From positions 428,530 through 492,529 of the forward strand of contig PMZI01000023.1 in assembly GCA_003170475.1 (NCBI GenBank): a stretch of 64,000 nucleotides of DNA, in the 5' to 3' direction. Below are positions 51,867 through 60,556 of the stretch, piece after piece. How positions within the stretch are numbered: position 1 is the stretch's first letter; the number at the start of each line of letters is the position of its first letter. The notes beneath the pieces were generated by a model, which was given only the letters and a program-made list of their open reading frames with translations, did no database searches and was not told where the DNA came from. This DNA comes from Ignavibacteriota bacterium (GTDB taxonomy: Bacteria; Bacteroidota; Ignavibacteria; UBA10030). The translations under genes and the position numbers were made by a program.

Positions 51867-53407
51867 CAAAACTCAAAAAAACATCGATCGTCACTCTTGT
51901 GCTGAATGCCGTGATTGTCTATGCCATGGTCGCACAAGACTACAATCTCCCTCTTTCTATGGAGGGGTTAAATCATACAACGAATACGTCTGTCCTGTCA
52001 AAATCTCTGGGCGGCGTGACCATTCCATTGCGGAAAGACGTATCTCTGATGTTTGTGAATCCGGCAAGCCTCGGGACGCTTGATGCGTTGACCATCTCGG
52101 TTGGCGCCATGCAAACGAATACAAGCGCAAACCAAACGCAACAATGGCAGCCATCTACCTATTTTGGTAATTATTCACTTCTTATGGACGGATCTGCCAA
52201 TAATATCTATCACACGGATACCACCACATCCAATAGATATCAGACCCCGGGTGCAACCACATATTTCCCCGGTGATACTCTTTGGAAAGCGTATGATAAA
52301 ATCGGGCCCAACTGGAGTCATGATAAAAGTCCGAGTAAATTCATTCCCAATATTTTCGTAGCGATGCCTGTAAAAATTATGGACATCAATGCTGCTGTCG
52401 GTATTGGGTATAGTGAATATGCTAACATGGATTATTACTATCAGAACAACAATTCGGAGAATCCGAATCCCAACGAACTGATGATCGGTCAGGGTATTGT
52501 CAAGGGCGATTCGACGAGAAGGATAGATTGGTGGCAATCAATACGTAATCGTGAGGGAAGCCTCAGTAGTGTTGGCGGAGCATTCTCTATAAATATAACG
52601 CCAAGTTTCACTGCCGGTGTGAGCGTAAAATATATATCCGGCAGTACAAACGATTTTGAGCAGACCCTCGGACGTGGTGTCATATGGTTCTTTTGGTCAG
52701 GTGCCGCAAACAAAAACGCTCCCTATCAAAGTCTCCGTTTAGACTCGGTCTCTTATATGAGCTCTCTTAGCGGAACGTCGAATTACAAAGGCTACGAAGC
52801 TGCCGTCAGCGCCACATATCGTGGTAAGGATGTTACGGTTGGCGTTACCATAACGTTGCCTACTGAAATTGACAGAACGTTTGACGGAACGACAACCAGT
52901 TATACAAACAAAACGAAGGATTTTGCGGCGGTACCCCTAGGGTCTGTTAATATCAGCACTTTCCAGGAGATGGACTTGCCGATCAAAGGAAACATCGGTA
53001 TCGGTGTGCAACTGCGACCCAATGTCTTTGTTGCGGGCGAATACGAATATGATCCGTACGGAGATGCAAAACTTATTACAAATCACGCCACGACAACGAA
53101 ACCTTGGTTAGACGGCTCTTCATTCCATTTTGGCCTCAAGTGGGAACCGTTGGAGAATTATTCGCTGCGCTTTGGCTATCGCAGGCAAACTGAAGTATTT
53201 CAAGCTCAATATTCGGCAATCGAAAACCAACCCGTGTCATACATTGCATATTCTGCAGGCATTGGAATTCAGCTGATGAAGGGACTTGCGCTTAACGCGG
53301 GGTATGAATTCTATCAGCGAAAATATGAAGACACATGGATTGGTAATTCAAACATCAACTTCTATGAATCCGGATCGATTTCAGCTGGATTACAATACAC
53401 ATATTAG
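51863..53407 (+). CDS. Outer-membrane beta-barrel protein (FadL/OmpP1-like)
   Basis: A 514-residue outer-membrane protein overlapping the PorV-like gene by ATGA. A hydrophobic signal (about 8-24) is followed by GLNHTTNTSVLSKSLGGVTIPLRKDVSLMFVNPASLGTL, which has the FadL/OmpP1/PorV-like entry pattern (N-P-A-x-L after a short plug). It then has strands such as ITPSFTAGVSVKYISGS, KDVTVGVTITLPTEIDR, NYSLRFGYRRQTEVF, and a C-terminal SAGLQYTY with terminal aromatic. It probably forms a pore or assists the PorV-like protein. The ligand is unknown. It is the last gene of the four-gene operon; a strong terminator follows. AT-rich like its three partners. Confidence 0.78.
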   Translation: MTKLKKTSIVTLVLNAVIVYAMVAQDYNLPLSMEGLNHTTNTSVLSKSLGGVTIPLRKDVSLMFVNPASLGTLDALTISVGAMQTNTSANQTQQWQPSTYFGNYSLLMDGSANNIYHTDTTTSNRYQTPGATTYFPGDTLWKAYDKIGPNWSHDKSPSKFIPNIFVAMPVKIMDINAAVGIGYSEYANMDYYYQNNNSENPNPNELMIGQGIVKGDSTRRIDWWQSIRNREGSLSSVGGAFSINITPSFTAGVSVKYISGSTNDFEQTLGRGVIWFFWSGAANKNAPYQSLRLDSVSYMSSLSGTSNYKGYEAAVSATYRGKDVTVGVTITLPTEIDRTFDGTTTSYTNKTKDFAAVPLGSVNISTFQEMDLPIKGNIGIGVQLRPNVFVAGEYEYDPYGDAKLITNHATTTKPWLDGSSFHFGLKWEPLENYSLRFGYRRQTEVFQAQYSAIENQPVSYIAYSAGIGIQLMKGLALNAGYEFYQRKYEDTWIGNSNINFYESGSISAGLQYTY

Positions 53408-53453
53408 GATATGTTCCTCGTGCGGTAATAGCTGTATGCTTCCTTTGTTTTTG

Positions 53454-53495
53454 CAGGCGTCAACCATGTACACGGTTTGACGCCTGTATTTTTTT
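53454..53495 (+). terminator. Rho-independent terminator of the outer-membrane operon
   Basis: CAGGCGTCAACC pairs with GGTTTGACGCCTG (one bulged base) around an 8 nt loop, followed by TATTTTTTT, about 47 bp after the stop codon. Confidence 0.9.
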
Positions 53496-53549
53496 GTTCC
53501 GACAGAAGCTAACCAACATTCAACAACAATCGTCAAGAAAGATTTCCCA

Positions 53550-54563
53550 ATGACTTCATCCTTCCGTCGTAAAACGGCTCTGCTCGTTTTCTCTTGTCTG
53601 CTCTGTCCCATTCAATTCATGGCGCAGAACATTGTTCTTCCCAAAGAAATTGTCGTAGCGCAGGACGGGAGCGGCAACTATGCGACCATCCAAGAAGCAG
53701 TAAATTCCGTGAGGGATTTGGGTCGGGACCGGGTGGTCATTCATATCAAAAAAGGGATCTATCGTGAGAAGTTGGTGATTCCCTCGTGGAAAACCAAAAT
53801 CTCCTTAGTCGGTGAAGACAAGGACAATGTCGTGATCACCAACAATGATTATTCCGGCAAAGCAATTCCTGGAGGTATAGATCTGTTCGGCAAAAGTAAA
53901 TTTTCCACCTTCACTTCGTATACTGTTCTGGTACAAGGAAATGATTTTATTGCGGAAAACTTAACGATCGAGAATGCGGCTGGTCCTGTGGGACAGGGGG
54001 TCGCGTTGCATGTAGAAGGCGACCGCTGTGTGATGAAGAATTGCAGACTGTTGGGCAATCAGGACACTCTTTACGCGGCAACCGAAAGAAGCCGACAGCT
54101 GTATCAGGGATGTTCTATAGAGGGCACGACCGATTTCATTTTCGGCGAGGCAACAGCAGTGTTCCAGAACTGTACTATCAAGAGTCGTATCAACTCTTAC
54201 ATAACCGCAGCTGCCACGACGCCGCATCAAAAATTTGGTTTTGTATTCTTTGACTGCAAACTCATTGCTGATAGCTCCGTCAACAAAGCCTATCTTGGCC
54301 GACCATGGCGGCCGTATGCCAAAACTGTATTCATCCATTGTGAATTAGGTAACCACATCACCCCTGAAGGTTGGGATCCCTGGAAAGGCGATGTCATGTT
54401 TCCAGATAAGGAGAAAACAACATTTTATGCTGAATATGGCAGCACCGGACCTGGGGCGTTGGTGAAGGAGCGGGTATCATGGGCTAAGCTGTTGACCTCA
54501 AATGAAGCACAATCATATACCTTGAAAAACATTCTAGGCGGTGCGGATCATTGGATCCGATGA
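53550..54563 (+). CDS. CE8 pectin methylesterase, canonical
   Basis: A 337-residue exported pectinesterase that removes methyl esters from homogalacturonan. A hydrophobic signal (about 8-25) is followed by VVAQDGSGNYATIQEAVNSV, the usual start of the beta-helix. All family motifs are standard: GNQDTLY with Asp172 (acid), DFIFGEAT with Asp195 (nucleophile), and LGRPWRPYAKTVF with Arg251 and Trp253 (binding). No T9SS domain, so probably periplasmic or soluble secreted. It follows the terminator of the outer-membrane operon and has about 55 bp of its own upstream DNA; the promoter is not obvious. It is the last recognisable pectin gene of the locus. Compare the divergent CE8 at 41454. Confidence 0.94.
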   Translation: MTSSFRRKTALLVFSCLLCPIQFMAQNIVLPKEIVVAQDGSGNYATIQEAVNSVRDLGRDRVVIHIKKGIYREKLVIPSWKTKISLVGEDKDNVVITNNDYSGKAIPGGIDLFGKSKFSTFTSYTVLVQGNDFIAENLTIENAAGPVGQGVALHVEGDRCVMKNCRLLGNQDTLYAATERSRQLYQGCSIEGTTDFIFGEATAVFQNCTIKSRINSYITAAATTPHQKFGFVFFDCKLIADSSVNKAYLGRPWRPYAKTVFIHCELGNHITPEGWDPWKGDVMFPDKEKTTFYAEYGSTGPGALVKERVSWAKLLTSNEAQSYTLKNILGGADHWIR

Positions 54564-55002
54564 GTAACTATAGTAGTGAATCGCATAGAAGATGAAACCC
54601 CGCTTTGGGTTACCCGATACTAACGGAACATTGGATCAATTCATCCACTCTTGAAGCGGTTGCAGCTTGAAATTAATTTCAACTCTGACTCTGAAATTGG
54701 AACCAACAGATTATTCTTCTGCGGCAGAGATGGGATCAAGCGCGATAGTCTTTCACAGATTTCATATGAAAGAAGAAATCATTATAGTTGGTGAGGATAT
54801 TGGCCGCAGCGTTTGCTGGACAGGGAATACCCCGCGTTGTCCAAGAAGCACTCCGTGACAAACGTTTTGAGATAGCTGGTGTTGAGCCGAGGTCCCAGGC
54901 TGTCAAGTCACCACGACAAGTGCTTGGTCAGGGTCTGAAAACCAGGCTCGAACAGAAATGTCTCAAGTGTCTAAGGCCTTTCAATCTGAGAGAAAAATCG
55001 AT
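54564..55002. other. Intergenic boundary with degenerate repeat
   Basis: About 440 bp. The portion 54928-54958 (GGTCAGGGTCTGAAAAC, then CTCGAACAGAAATG) repeats sequence found at 33842-33880. Frames at 54667 and 54788 (starting MVRILAAAFAGQGIPRVVQE) are short, out of step with each other and without ribosome-binding sites. They could be gene remnants, but I cannot name a parent gene. Confidence 0.4.
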
Positions 55003-56172
55003 ATGTCGCATACGGAAACCATGACACCGCGTGAGCGGGTCAACAAGGCATTGAACCACGGGGAACCCGACCGTGTTCCAATCGATCTTGGAGGGTTCCA
55101 GACGGGTATCCATCGCAGAGCGTACGAATCACTGCTCCAGCATCTCTCCATACAGGAGAGTATCAACATCCTTGACCCTGTTCAACAGATTGTCGTGCCT
55201 TCGGAAAACATCCTGCGGCGATTCCACGCCGATATTCGATACGTGACAGCGCACGGGCCCCACGATTTTCATTCAAGAATTGAAGTCAATGAGCGAGGGG
55301 GAAAGGCGTGGCATGATTTGCGGGATGAGTTTGGAGTCGTCTGGTCCATGCCCGGCGATCAGATGCTGTATATGGATATCTCGCATCATCCGTTGGCAAA
55401 TGCAGACCTCAAGGATATTGAATCGTACCCTTTTCCCGATGGGGCCGAACCAAGTCGTTTCACGGGAGTACGCGAGAAAGCCTTGGCCCTGCGCAGGGAG
55501 ACGCCGTATGCTTTGTCCAGCGGAATTTGCGGGGTATCCTACGAGATTTGTTGGTACATGCGCGGTATGGAACAGTGGTTCATGGACATGAAGGAGAACC
55601 AAACGTTCTGCGAAGCCCTCATCGATCGCACAGCTCAGTACTGGGTCGATTGGATGACGGTGTTTCTGGGGGAAGTGGGCGATCTTTTGGATGTCGTGAT
55701 GATTGGAGATGACCTCACGGGCCAGGACGGTCCGCTCTTCTCTCCGCAATTCTATCGGGACGTTGTTCGGCCAAGGCAGCAACGAATCATCGACGTGATC
55801 AAAAAGAAATCACCCTGCAAGATTTGGTACCATACCTGTGGGGATTGCTCTGTCTACATTCCCGATTTTATCGACATGGGAATTGACATCTTGAATCCCG
55901 TTCAAATCAATACGAGCGGCATGGACCCTGCGCAACTGAAAAGAATGTACGGGAACGATCTGGTGTTTTGGGGAGGGGGAATCGATTCGCAGCGTGTTCT
56001 ACCTTTTGCATCGCCGCAAAAGGTCAGAGATGAAGTGAAGAAGAACCTTGAGATATTTAAGCCGGGCGGCGGATACGTCTTCAATAATGTTCACAACATT
56101 CAGCCGGGAGTGCCGCCTGAGAACATCGTCGCGCTCTATGATGCAGCGTACGAATTTGGATTCTACGGTTGA
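55003..56172 (+). CDS. Uroporphyrinogen decarboxylase-family protein (MtaA/CmuA-like)
   Basis: A 389-residue protein of the URO-D fold family. The opening MTPRERVNKALNHGEPDRVPIDLGG is the form seen in methyltransferase-like members, not in heme enzymes. The C-terminal metal-binding region WYHTCGDCSVYIPDFIDMG, followed by NPVQINTSGMDPAQLKRMYG, is like the zinc site of cobalamin methyltransferases MtaA/CmuA. It therefore probably moves a methyl group or acts on a related small substrate. Such genes are frequent in carbohydrate loci of Planctomycetes and Verrucomicrobia, where the role is unknown. ATG 55003 or 55021 could be the start; neither has a strong ribosome-binding site. The frame upstream to 54958 is repeat sequence. 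It is convergent with the dioxygenase gene (21 bp between stops). Confidence 0.83.
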   Translation: MSHTETMTPRERVNKALNHGEPDRVPIDLGGFQTGIHRRAYESLLQHLSIQESINILDPVQQIVVPSENILRRFHADIRYVTAHGPHDFHSRIEVNERGGKAWHDLRDEFGVVWSMPGDQMLYMDISHHPLANADLKDIESYPFPDGAEPSRFTGVREKALALRRETPYALSSGICGVSYEICWYMRGMEQWFMDMKENQTFCEALIDRTAQYWVDWMTVFLGEVGDLLDVVMIGDDLTGQDGPLFSPQFYRDVVRPRQQRIIDVIKKKSPCKIWYHTCGDCSVYIPDFIDMGIDILNPVQINTSGMDPAQLKRMYGNDLVFWGGGIDSQRVLPFASPQKVRDEVKKNLEIFKPGGGYVFNNVHNIQPGVPPENIVALYDAAYEFGFYG

Positions 56173-56193
56173 ACCAACAGGTCTGACCTACTG

Positions 56194-57021
56194 CTATTTC
56201 ACCAAGCCCAGCTTTCTCTCCGCTGACACGCCTGCTTCTTCCACACTGATATGTTTTCGTTCGAGTCTTGCGTAGTTCTGTGTCGGTACTGTCCCGACCG
56301 GATTATGCTTGTATTCGTCCGTACCCCGGCAGAGATACGTCTTGAAATAGGGATTGACAGAAAGATCGCATTTTACGATGGTGCTTGAGTAGCGAATGGT
56401 CAATCCCGCACGACGCCGGTCGGAGAGATTTGCCGGCGAGCCGTGCACCAGCTTGTCATCGTGGATGGAAATTTGTCCCGCCTTGAGATTGAACGACACC
56501 GCTGCATCCTCCCGGAACTGACCCTGTTCGCATTCGAGTGTCAAGACAGAATCTGTAGCCGATGATCGCGAGTGTTTGAGCAACCCCGCCTTGTGCGATC
56601 CCGGTATCACTCTCATCGCGGCGTTTTGCTCATCAACGTCGTCCAGGGCAAGCCACACGGTCGCGGAAATCTTCGGCTCAAGAGGCCAGTAATAAGTATC
56701 CTGGTGCCAGCCGACCGTGGAGTTGCTGCGCGGCGGCTTGATGAAGAAATTTGAACCCCAGAGGTAGAAATCGGGTCCGAGGATATCTTCGACATAGTCG
56801 AGGATATCCTCGTTCGTGCAGATGTCGTAAAGGAAACGGCTGCTCTCGTGCCATTCCCGAATTTCCTTGGAGTCTTCATCCGGCCGCAGGAGTTTCATGA
56901 CCTCGTCTAGCCCATCGTTCAACCCCTTCACCTGTTGCGGCGTAAACACCGGCGGCAACCCGAGGATGTACCCGTTCGTCCCATAAAACGTCTTTTGCGG
57001 ATCTGTCAATCGCTTGCTCAT
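56194..57021 (-). CDS. Phytanoyl-CoA dioxygenase (PhyH)-family protein
   Basis: A 275-residue Fe(II)/2-oxoglutarate-dependent oxygenase. The iron-binding facial triad reads WHQD (His106, Asp108) and VHGSP (His193), with an Arg about ten residues later in DRRRAGLTIRY to hold 2-oxoglutarate. WLALDDVDEQNAAMRVIPGSHK is the characteristic family stretch. Members hydroxylate lipids, ectoine, nucleosides or natural products; nothing here reveals the substrate. It is transcribed leftward, tail to tail with the URO-D-family gene, and does not look part of the pectin locus proper. Normal length, no signal peptide. The start ATG at 57021 is the only sensible one. Confidence 0.88.
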   Translation of the reverse strand: MSKRLTDPQKTFYGTNGYILGLPPVFTPQQVKGLNDGLDEVMKLLRPDEDSKEIREWHESSRFLYDICTNEDILDYVEDILGPDFYLWGSNFFIKPPRSNSTVGWHQDTYYWPLEPKISATVWLALDDVDEQNAAMRVIPGSHKAGLLKHSRSSATDSVLTLECEQGQFREDAAVSFNLKAGQISIHDDKLVHGSPANLSDRRRAGLTIRYSSTIVKCDLSVNPYFKTYLCRGTDEYKHNPVGTVPTQNYARLERKHISVEEAGVSAERKLGLVK

Positions 57022-57361
57022 GTTGATTAGTGATGAGTGAGTGGTTCATGGGTGATTGTACTTCATTAACAACACGGACGTGTGAATAGTTCTGCGGATT
57101 CCATCCTCATCCTGGTTGTTCGTTCCACGTGTTGAACGCGTACGCTCTCAAGGTGCATGACCACTGGTCCCGAAGGAGGAGTGCGGGACACTGACTCAAA
57201 ACATCCCTGCTGAATGATGTATCAGAAACGCATGGTGTCGGACCTTGCCGGCAGCCGCAGTTTCCCAATTCTGAGACGCCGACACCGGTCATTCCATCTG
57301 AACAATCGTGGCCGATGGCAAGATCGCCGGCGTTCCCTCGATATCCGCTAAAGTTCTACTA
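57022..57361. other. Divergent intergenic region, nothing recognised
   Basis: About 340 bp upstream of the leftward dioxygenase gene and the rightward GbsR-type gene. Short frames only (for example minus 57107-57292). No repeats or RNA gene noticed apart from the operator-like palindrome that begins at 57362. Confidence 0.35.
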
Positions 57362-57398
57362 ATTCTTTTTAGTTTTGTTGTTGCAGAACTAAAAGAAT
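57362..57398 (+). promoter_or_regulatory. Palindromic operator upstream of GbsR/MarR-type regulator
   Basis: ATTCTTTTTAGTT (57362-57374) and AACTAAAAGAAT (57387-57398) form an inverted repeat of 12-13 bp arms with one base of difference and a 12 nt gap. It lies 47 bp before the regulator's start, a position suited to autoregulation. Binding by the regulator is inferred. Confidence 0.6.
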
Positions 57399-57444
57399 AC
57401 ACGTATCTTGAACACATCACAGACAGACTATTCCTGAGGCCGAC

Positions 57445-57921
57445 ATGAAAACCGACAAAGAACAAAACGTCAAAGAGCTCGTGGAGAGAATCGGCGTTGC
57501 CATGGAAATGGGAGGACTTCAGCCTGCGGTTGGCAGGGTGCTCGGCTGCCTGATGGTCTCCGATCCGCCATACAAGACGTTCGATGAAATCCAGGGCTAT
57601 CTCGGGATCAGCAAAAGCGCTGTGAGTAATGCGCTGAATGGCTTGATGTCGAGAGAAATTGTGGATTATATGACGCTCCCCGGAGAACGCAAACGATATT
57701 TCCAGCTGGTGCAGACCGGAATGATCTCTCAGATGAAGACGAAGCTGGCGCGTCACTCTGCGATGCCTGAATTGCTTCGAGCAGTTGTCCAGGTCCGTTC
57801 AAACAAGTATCCGGAGTTTAACAAGAATCTGCTTGAGATTTGCGACTTCTTCTCCTTTATGGAGAAAGAAATGCTCGCGTCCCTTGATAAGTGGGAAAAG
57901 CTGAAGGCAAAGAAATCGTAG
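57445..57921 (+). CDS. GbsR/MarR-type transcriptional regulator of the efflux operon
   Basis: A 158-residue winged helix-turn-helix protein of the GbsR-like group. Residues about 20-95 hold the DNA-binding part: GRVLGCLMVSDPPYKTFDEIQGYLGISKSAVSNALNGLMSREIVDYMTLPGERKRYF. The C-terminal third is helical and probably dimerises (FMEKEMLASLDKWEKLKAKKS). Start ATG after CCTGAGGCCGAC. The gene precedes tolC-, adaptor- and RND-type genes by 175 bp on the same strand. This is a frequent arrangement in Bacteroidota, where the regulator represses the pump until a ligand binds. The A/T-rich palindrome at 57362 is the likely operator. Confidence 0.88.
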   Translation: MKTDKEQNVKELVERIGVAMEMGGLQPAVGRVLGCLMVSDPPYKTFDEIQGYLGISKSAVSNALNGLMSREIVDYMTLPGERKRYFQLVQTGMISQMKTKLARHSAMPELLRAVVQVRSNKYPEFNKNLLEICDFFSFMEKEMLASLDKWEKLKAKKS

Positions 57922-58096
57922 TGGTGCGATTGTAGATATCGGCCCCTCAACCGTGATGATTTCTGTCCACCGGATTCTGAATTGACAAAACCATCATGCT
58001 CTCCGCCGAGGACTCTGTCCATCGTGCCACAGGGGAGTGTTGCAAGCCGTGAGCAAGCAAGAGTGAGCATTGATTATTCCAAATCCTGAGGAAACG

Positions 58097-59443
58097 ATGA
58101 AACAAAAGATTCTCTCAATCTGTCTGGTCTTCTTTCTTGTGCCTGTCATTGCGCCGGCACAACAAAAGCTCGCGCTGACCATTGAGCAAGCAATTCAAAC
58201 CGGACTGGAGAACAGCAAAACGCTCCATACCTCACAATTCAGACTCCAGGCTGCGGACGCCAGGGCAAGTGAAGCAAATACACTCGGATTGCCGTCGTTG
58301 AAGTTCAATGGTATGTACACGCGCCTGAGTGACGTCCCGAATCAAGCTATCACGCTGCCTGCAAACTCCTTCGGTCCTGGATTTCCGCCGGCGGATGTGG
58401 CGATGACCCTTTCGCCGACGATTCTGAACAACTACACGCTGAAAGCGACACTCCAACAACCGCTCTTTACCGGGGGAAAAATCTCCGGGGCAATCGATGT
58501 GGCCGAGTTCAACGCAAAGGCTTCGCAACACGACCTCCAGAAGGACAGGGCCGACGTCATCTACAATATCAAGGCCGCGTACTGGAACCTGTATCGCGCG
58601 ATCGAATTCAAGAACGTCGTCGATCAAAATGTCGCTCAGATGAAAATGCACTCATCAGACGCTGAAGGTCTCCTGAGGCAAGGGCTGTTGACGACCAACG
58701 ACGTTATGAAAGTGCAGATTCAGTTGTCTGACGCGCTTGTCCGGCAAATCGATGCTGACAACAATGTGACCGTCGCGATGTACGTTCTCAACAATACTAT
58801 CGGCTTGCCGCTCCAGACACCGATTACTCTGGAATCGACTATCGAAATCAATGGTCGACAGTGGGATGGAATGAGTGTCCTTGTGAAGCAGGCGATGGCA
58901 AATCGTCCTGAGATCAAGGGGATGGGCGCTCGCGTCCAGGCTGGGGAAGCAGGCCTGACGTCCGCTCGCGGAGCCTGGTGGCCCCAAATTTTCATGCTGG
59001 GCAACTACAACTACCTTCGTCCCAACCAACGCTATTTCCCCATGACCGACAATTTCAAGGGAACATGGGATGTCTCTGTTTCGCTCACCTTTGATGTATG
59101 GAACTGGTGGCAGACGGGGTATCAGACGACTCAGGCGCAGGCGCAACTGGCGCAGGCAAAAGAAGGACTGTCGATGACCATGGACGGAATTCTGCTTGAA
59201 GTAACGCAAAGCTCTCTGGGCATTCAAAGGGCGAAGGAGCGCAAAGCTGTCTCCGAAGAAGGCGTGCGTCAGGCAGAAGAGAACTACCGGATCATGGTCG
59301 GCAAATACAAACAGGGGCTTGCCGCGAACTCCGAGCTGCTTGATGCCGAAATCGCGTTGCTCCAGGCCAAACTTAATCTTACCCAATCCCTTGTCGATTA
59401 TGCACTCGCTATTGCGCAGCTCTCGAGGGCAATAGGCGAATAA
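58097..59443 (+). CDS. TolC-family outer-membrane efflux protein
   Basis: A 448-residue outer-membrane factor forming the exit duct of a tripartite pump. The ATG at 58097 follows GAGGAAACG and begins signal peptide MKQKILSICLVFFLVPVIAPAQQ. Two repeated halves of coiled-coil and strand are visible: LTIEQAIQTGLENSKTLHTSQFRLQAADARASEAN and later LVKQAMANRPEIKGMGARVQAGEAGLTSARGAWWPQIFMLGNY, the standard OEP duplicates. The long helices (AQAQLAQAKEGLSM, ERKAVSEEGVRQAEENYRIM) follow. It is the first structural gene of the operon; the adaptor begins 29 bp on. Substrates are not deducible. Confidence 0.92.
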   Translation: MKQKILSICLVFFLVPVIAPAQQKLALTIEQAIQTGLENSKTLHTSQFRLQAADARASEANTLGLPSLKFNGMYTRLSDVPNQAITLPANSFGPGFPPADVAMTLSPTILNNYTLKATLQQPLFTGGKISGAIDVAEFNAKASQHDLQKDRADVIYNIKAAYWNLYRAIEFKNVVDQNVAQMKMHSSDAEGLLRQGLLTTNDVMKVQIQLSDALVRQIDADNNVTVAMYVLNNTIGLPLQTPITLESTIEINGRQWDGMSVLVKQAMANRPEIKGMGARVQAGEAGLTSARGAWWPQIFMLGNYNYLRPNQRYFPMTDNFKGTWDVSVSLTFDVWNWWQTGYQTTQAQAQLAQAKEGLSMTMDGILLEVTQSSLGIQRAKERKAVSEEGVRQAEENYRIMVGKYKQGLAANSELLDAEIALLQAKLNLTQSLVDYALAIAQLSRAIGE

Positions 59444-59472
59444 CATTGTCTCCAGTGAAAAGGAAACGCATC

Positions 59473-60537
59473 ATGAGCACGAAAAGAAAGATATTTCTCA
59501 CCGTTGGAGTCATCGTGATTATTCTCGTTGCGCTGATTGCAAAGAACAGGGCGGCGATGAATTCAACTCCCGAGACCTCATCACTTCCCACAGCATATTC
59601 GGTATCGGTGGTCACGGCTTCCCGGCAGTCCCTGGAAGACAGGATCCCCGTCGTCGGAACGATCAATGCATTCAACGATGTCATTGTGCTGTCTGAAACC
59701 CAGGGGCGTGTGCTGAAAATCGACGTCGAGGTGGGTGACTTCAAAAAGGCGGGAGAGGTGCTCGTCGAGGTCGACAGTGAGCTGAAAGATGCTGCGTACA
59801 AGGCAGCGAGGGTGACCTACGAGAAGGCAAAAAAGGATCTCGAGCGCTATGAGGCGCTCTTCAAAGAGCATTCGATTTCCGATACACAAATCGAACAGGC
59901 GCGTTGGTCATATCAATCAGCCGAAGCGCAGTTCGTTGTCGCACGCAGGCAACTCAACGACACAAAGATTACAACGCCCATATCGGGAATCGTGACGGCA
60001 CGTTTTGTGAATGTCGGAACCATGGTCATGGGCGCTCCGCAGGCAACGCAGATTGCCAATGTTGTCGACATCTCGAAACTCAAGGTAAAGGTCAATATTG
60101 CAGAGAAGGATCTCTCACAACTCCATGTTGGAGACGCTGTTGATGTGACGACCGACCTGTATCCTCGCACGACGTTTCCGGGCACCGTCTTTACGGTTTC
60201 CTCGAAGGGGGATGATGGACACACATATCCGGTGGAAGTCCTTCTGAACAATCCCAAGCTTCAGCTGAAAGCAGGGATGTTCGTTTCCGTCGTCTTCAAG
60301 CCGAAGGCAACCGTACCGTCGCTCGTTGTGCCCCGCGAGGCTCTTATCGGCAGCCTGCAGAGTGCAAAATTGTACGTCGTGAAAGACAACATTGCGAAGC
60401 TTCGCACCGTCACGGTGGAAAAAGAAGTTGGTACCAGCATCGAGATTTCAGACGGGCTGCAGGAGGGAGAAATGGTTGTGATTGATGGCCAGAATAATCT
60501 GAGCGACAGCGTGTTGGTCGTGATCCGAAAACATTGA
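59473..60537 (+). CDS. RND efflux periplasmic adaptor (membrane fusion protein)
   Basis: A 354-residue HlyD/AcrA-type adaptor bridging the RND pump to TolC. ATG 59473 with AAAGGAAACGCATC ahead; a TTG at 59446 is less likely. One N-terminal membrane anchor (KIFLTVGVIVIILVALIA) and no lipobox. The biotinyl-lipoyl halves are VVGTINAFNDVIVLSETQGRVLKIDVEVGDFKKAGEVL and ITTPISGIVTARFVNVGTMV. Between them is a short helical hairpin (AARVTYEKAKKDLERYEALF...QIEQARWSYQSAEAQF). The beta-barrel and C-terminal domain end in GLQEGEMVVIDGQNNLSD. The pump gene starts 19 bp downstream, so translation is probably coupled within one operon. Confidence 0.93.
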   Translation: MSTKRKIFLTVGVIVIILVALIAKNRAAMNSTPETSSLPTAYSVSVVTASRQSLEDRIPVVGTINAFNDVIVLSETQGRVLKIDVEVGDFKKAGEVLVEVDSELKDAAYKAARVTYEKAKKDLERYEALFKEHSISDTQIEQARWSYQSAEAQFVVARRQLNDTKITTPISGIVTARFVNVGTMVMGAPQATQIANVVDISKLKVKVNIAEKDLSQLHVGDAVDVTTDLYPRTTFPGTVFTVSSKGDDGHTYPVEVLLNNPKLQLKAGMFVSVVFKPKATVPSLVVPREALIGSLQSAKLYVVKDNIAKLRTVTVEKEVGTSIEISDGLQEGEMVVIDGQNNLSDSVLVVIRKH

Positions 60538-60556
60538 TGACTGAAGGAATCTCAAA

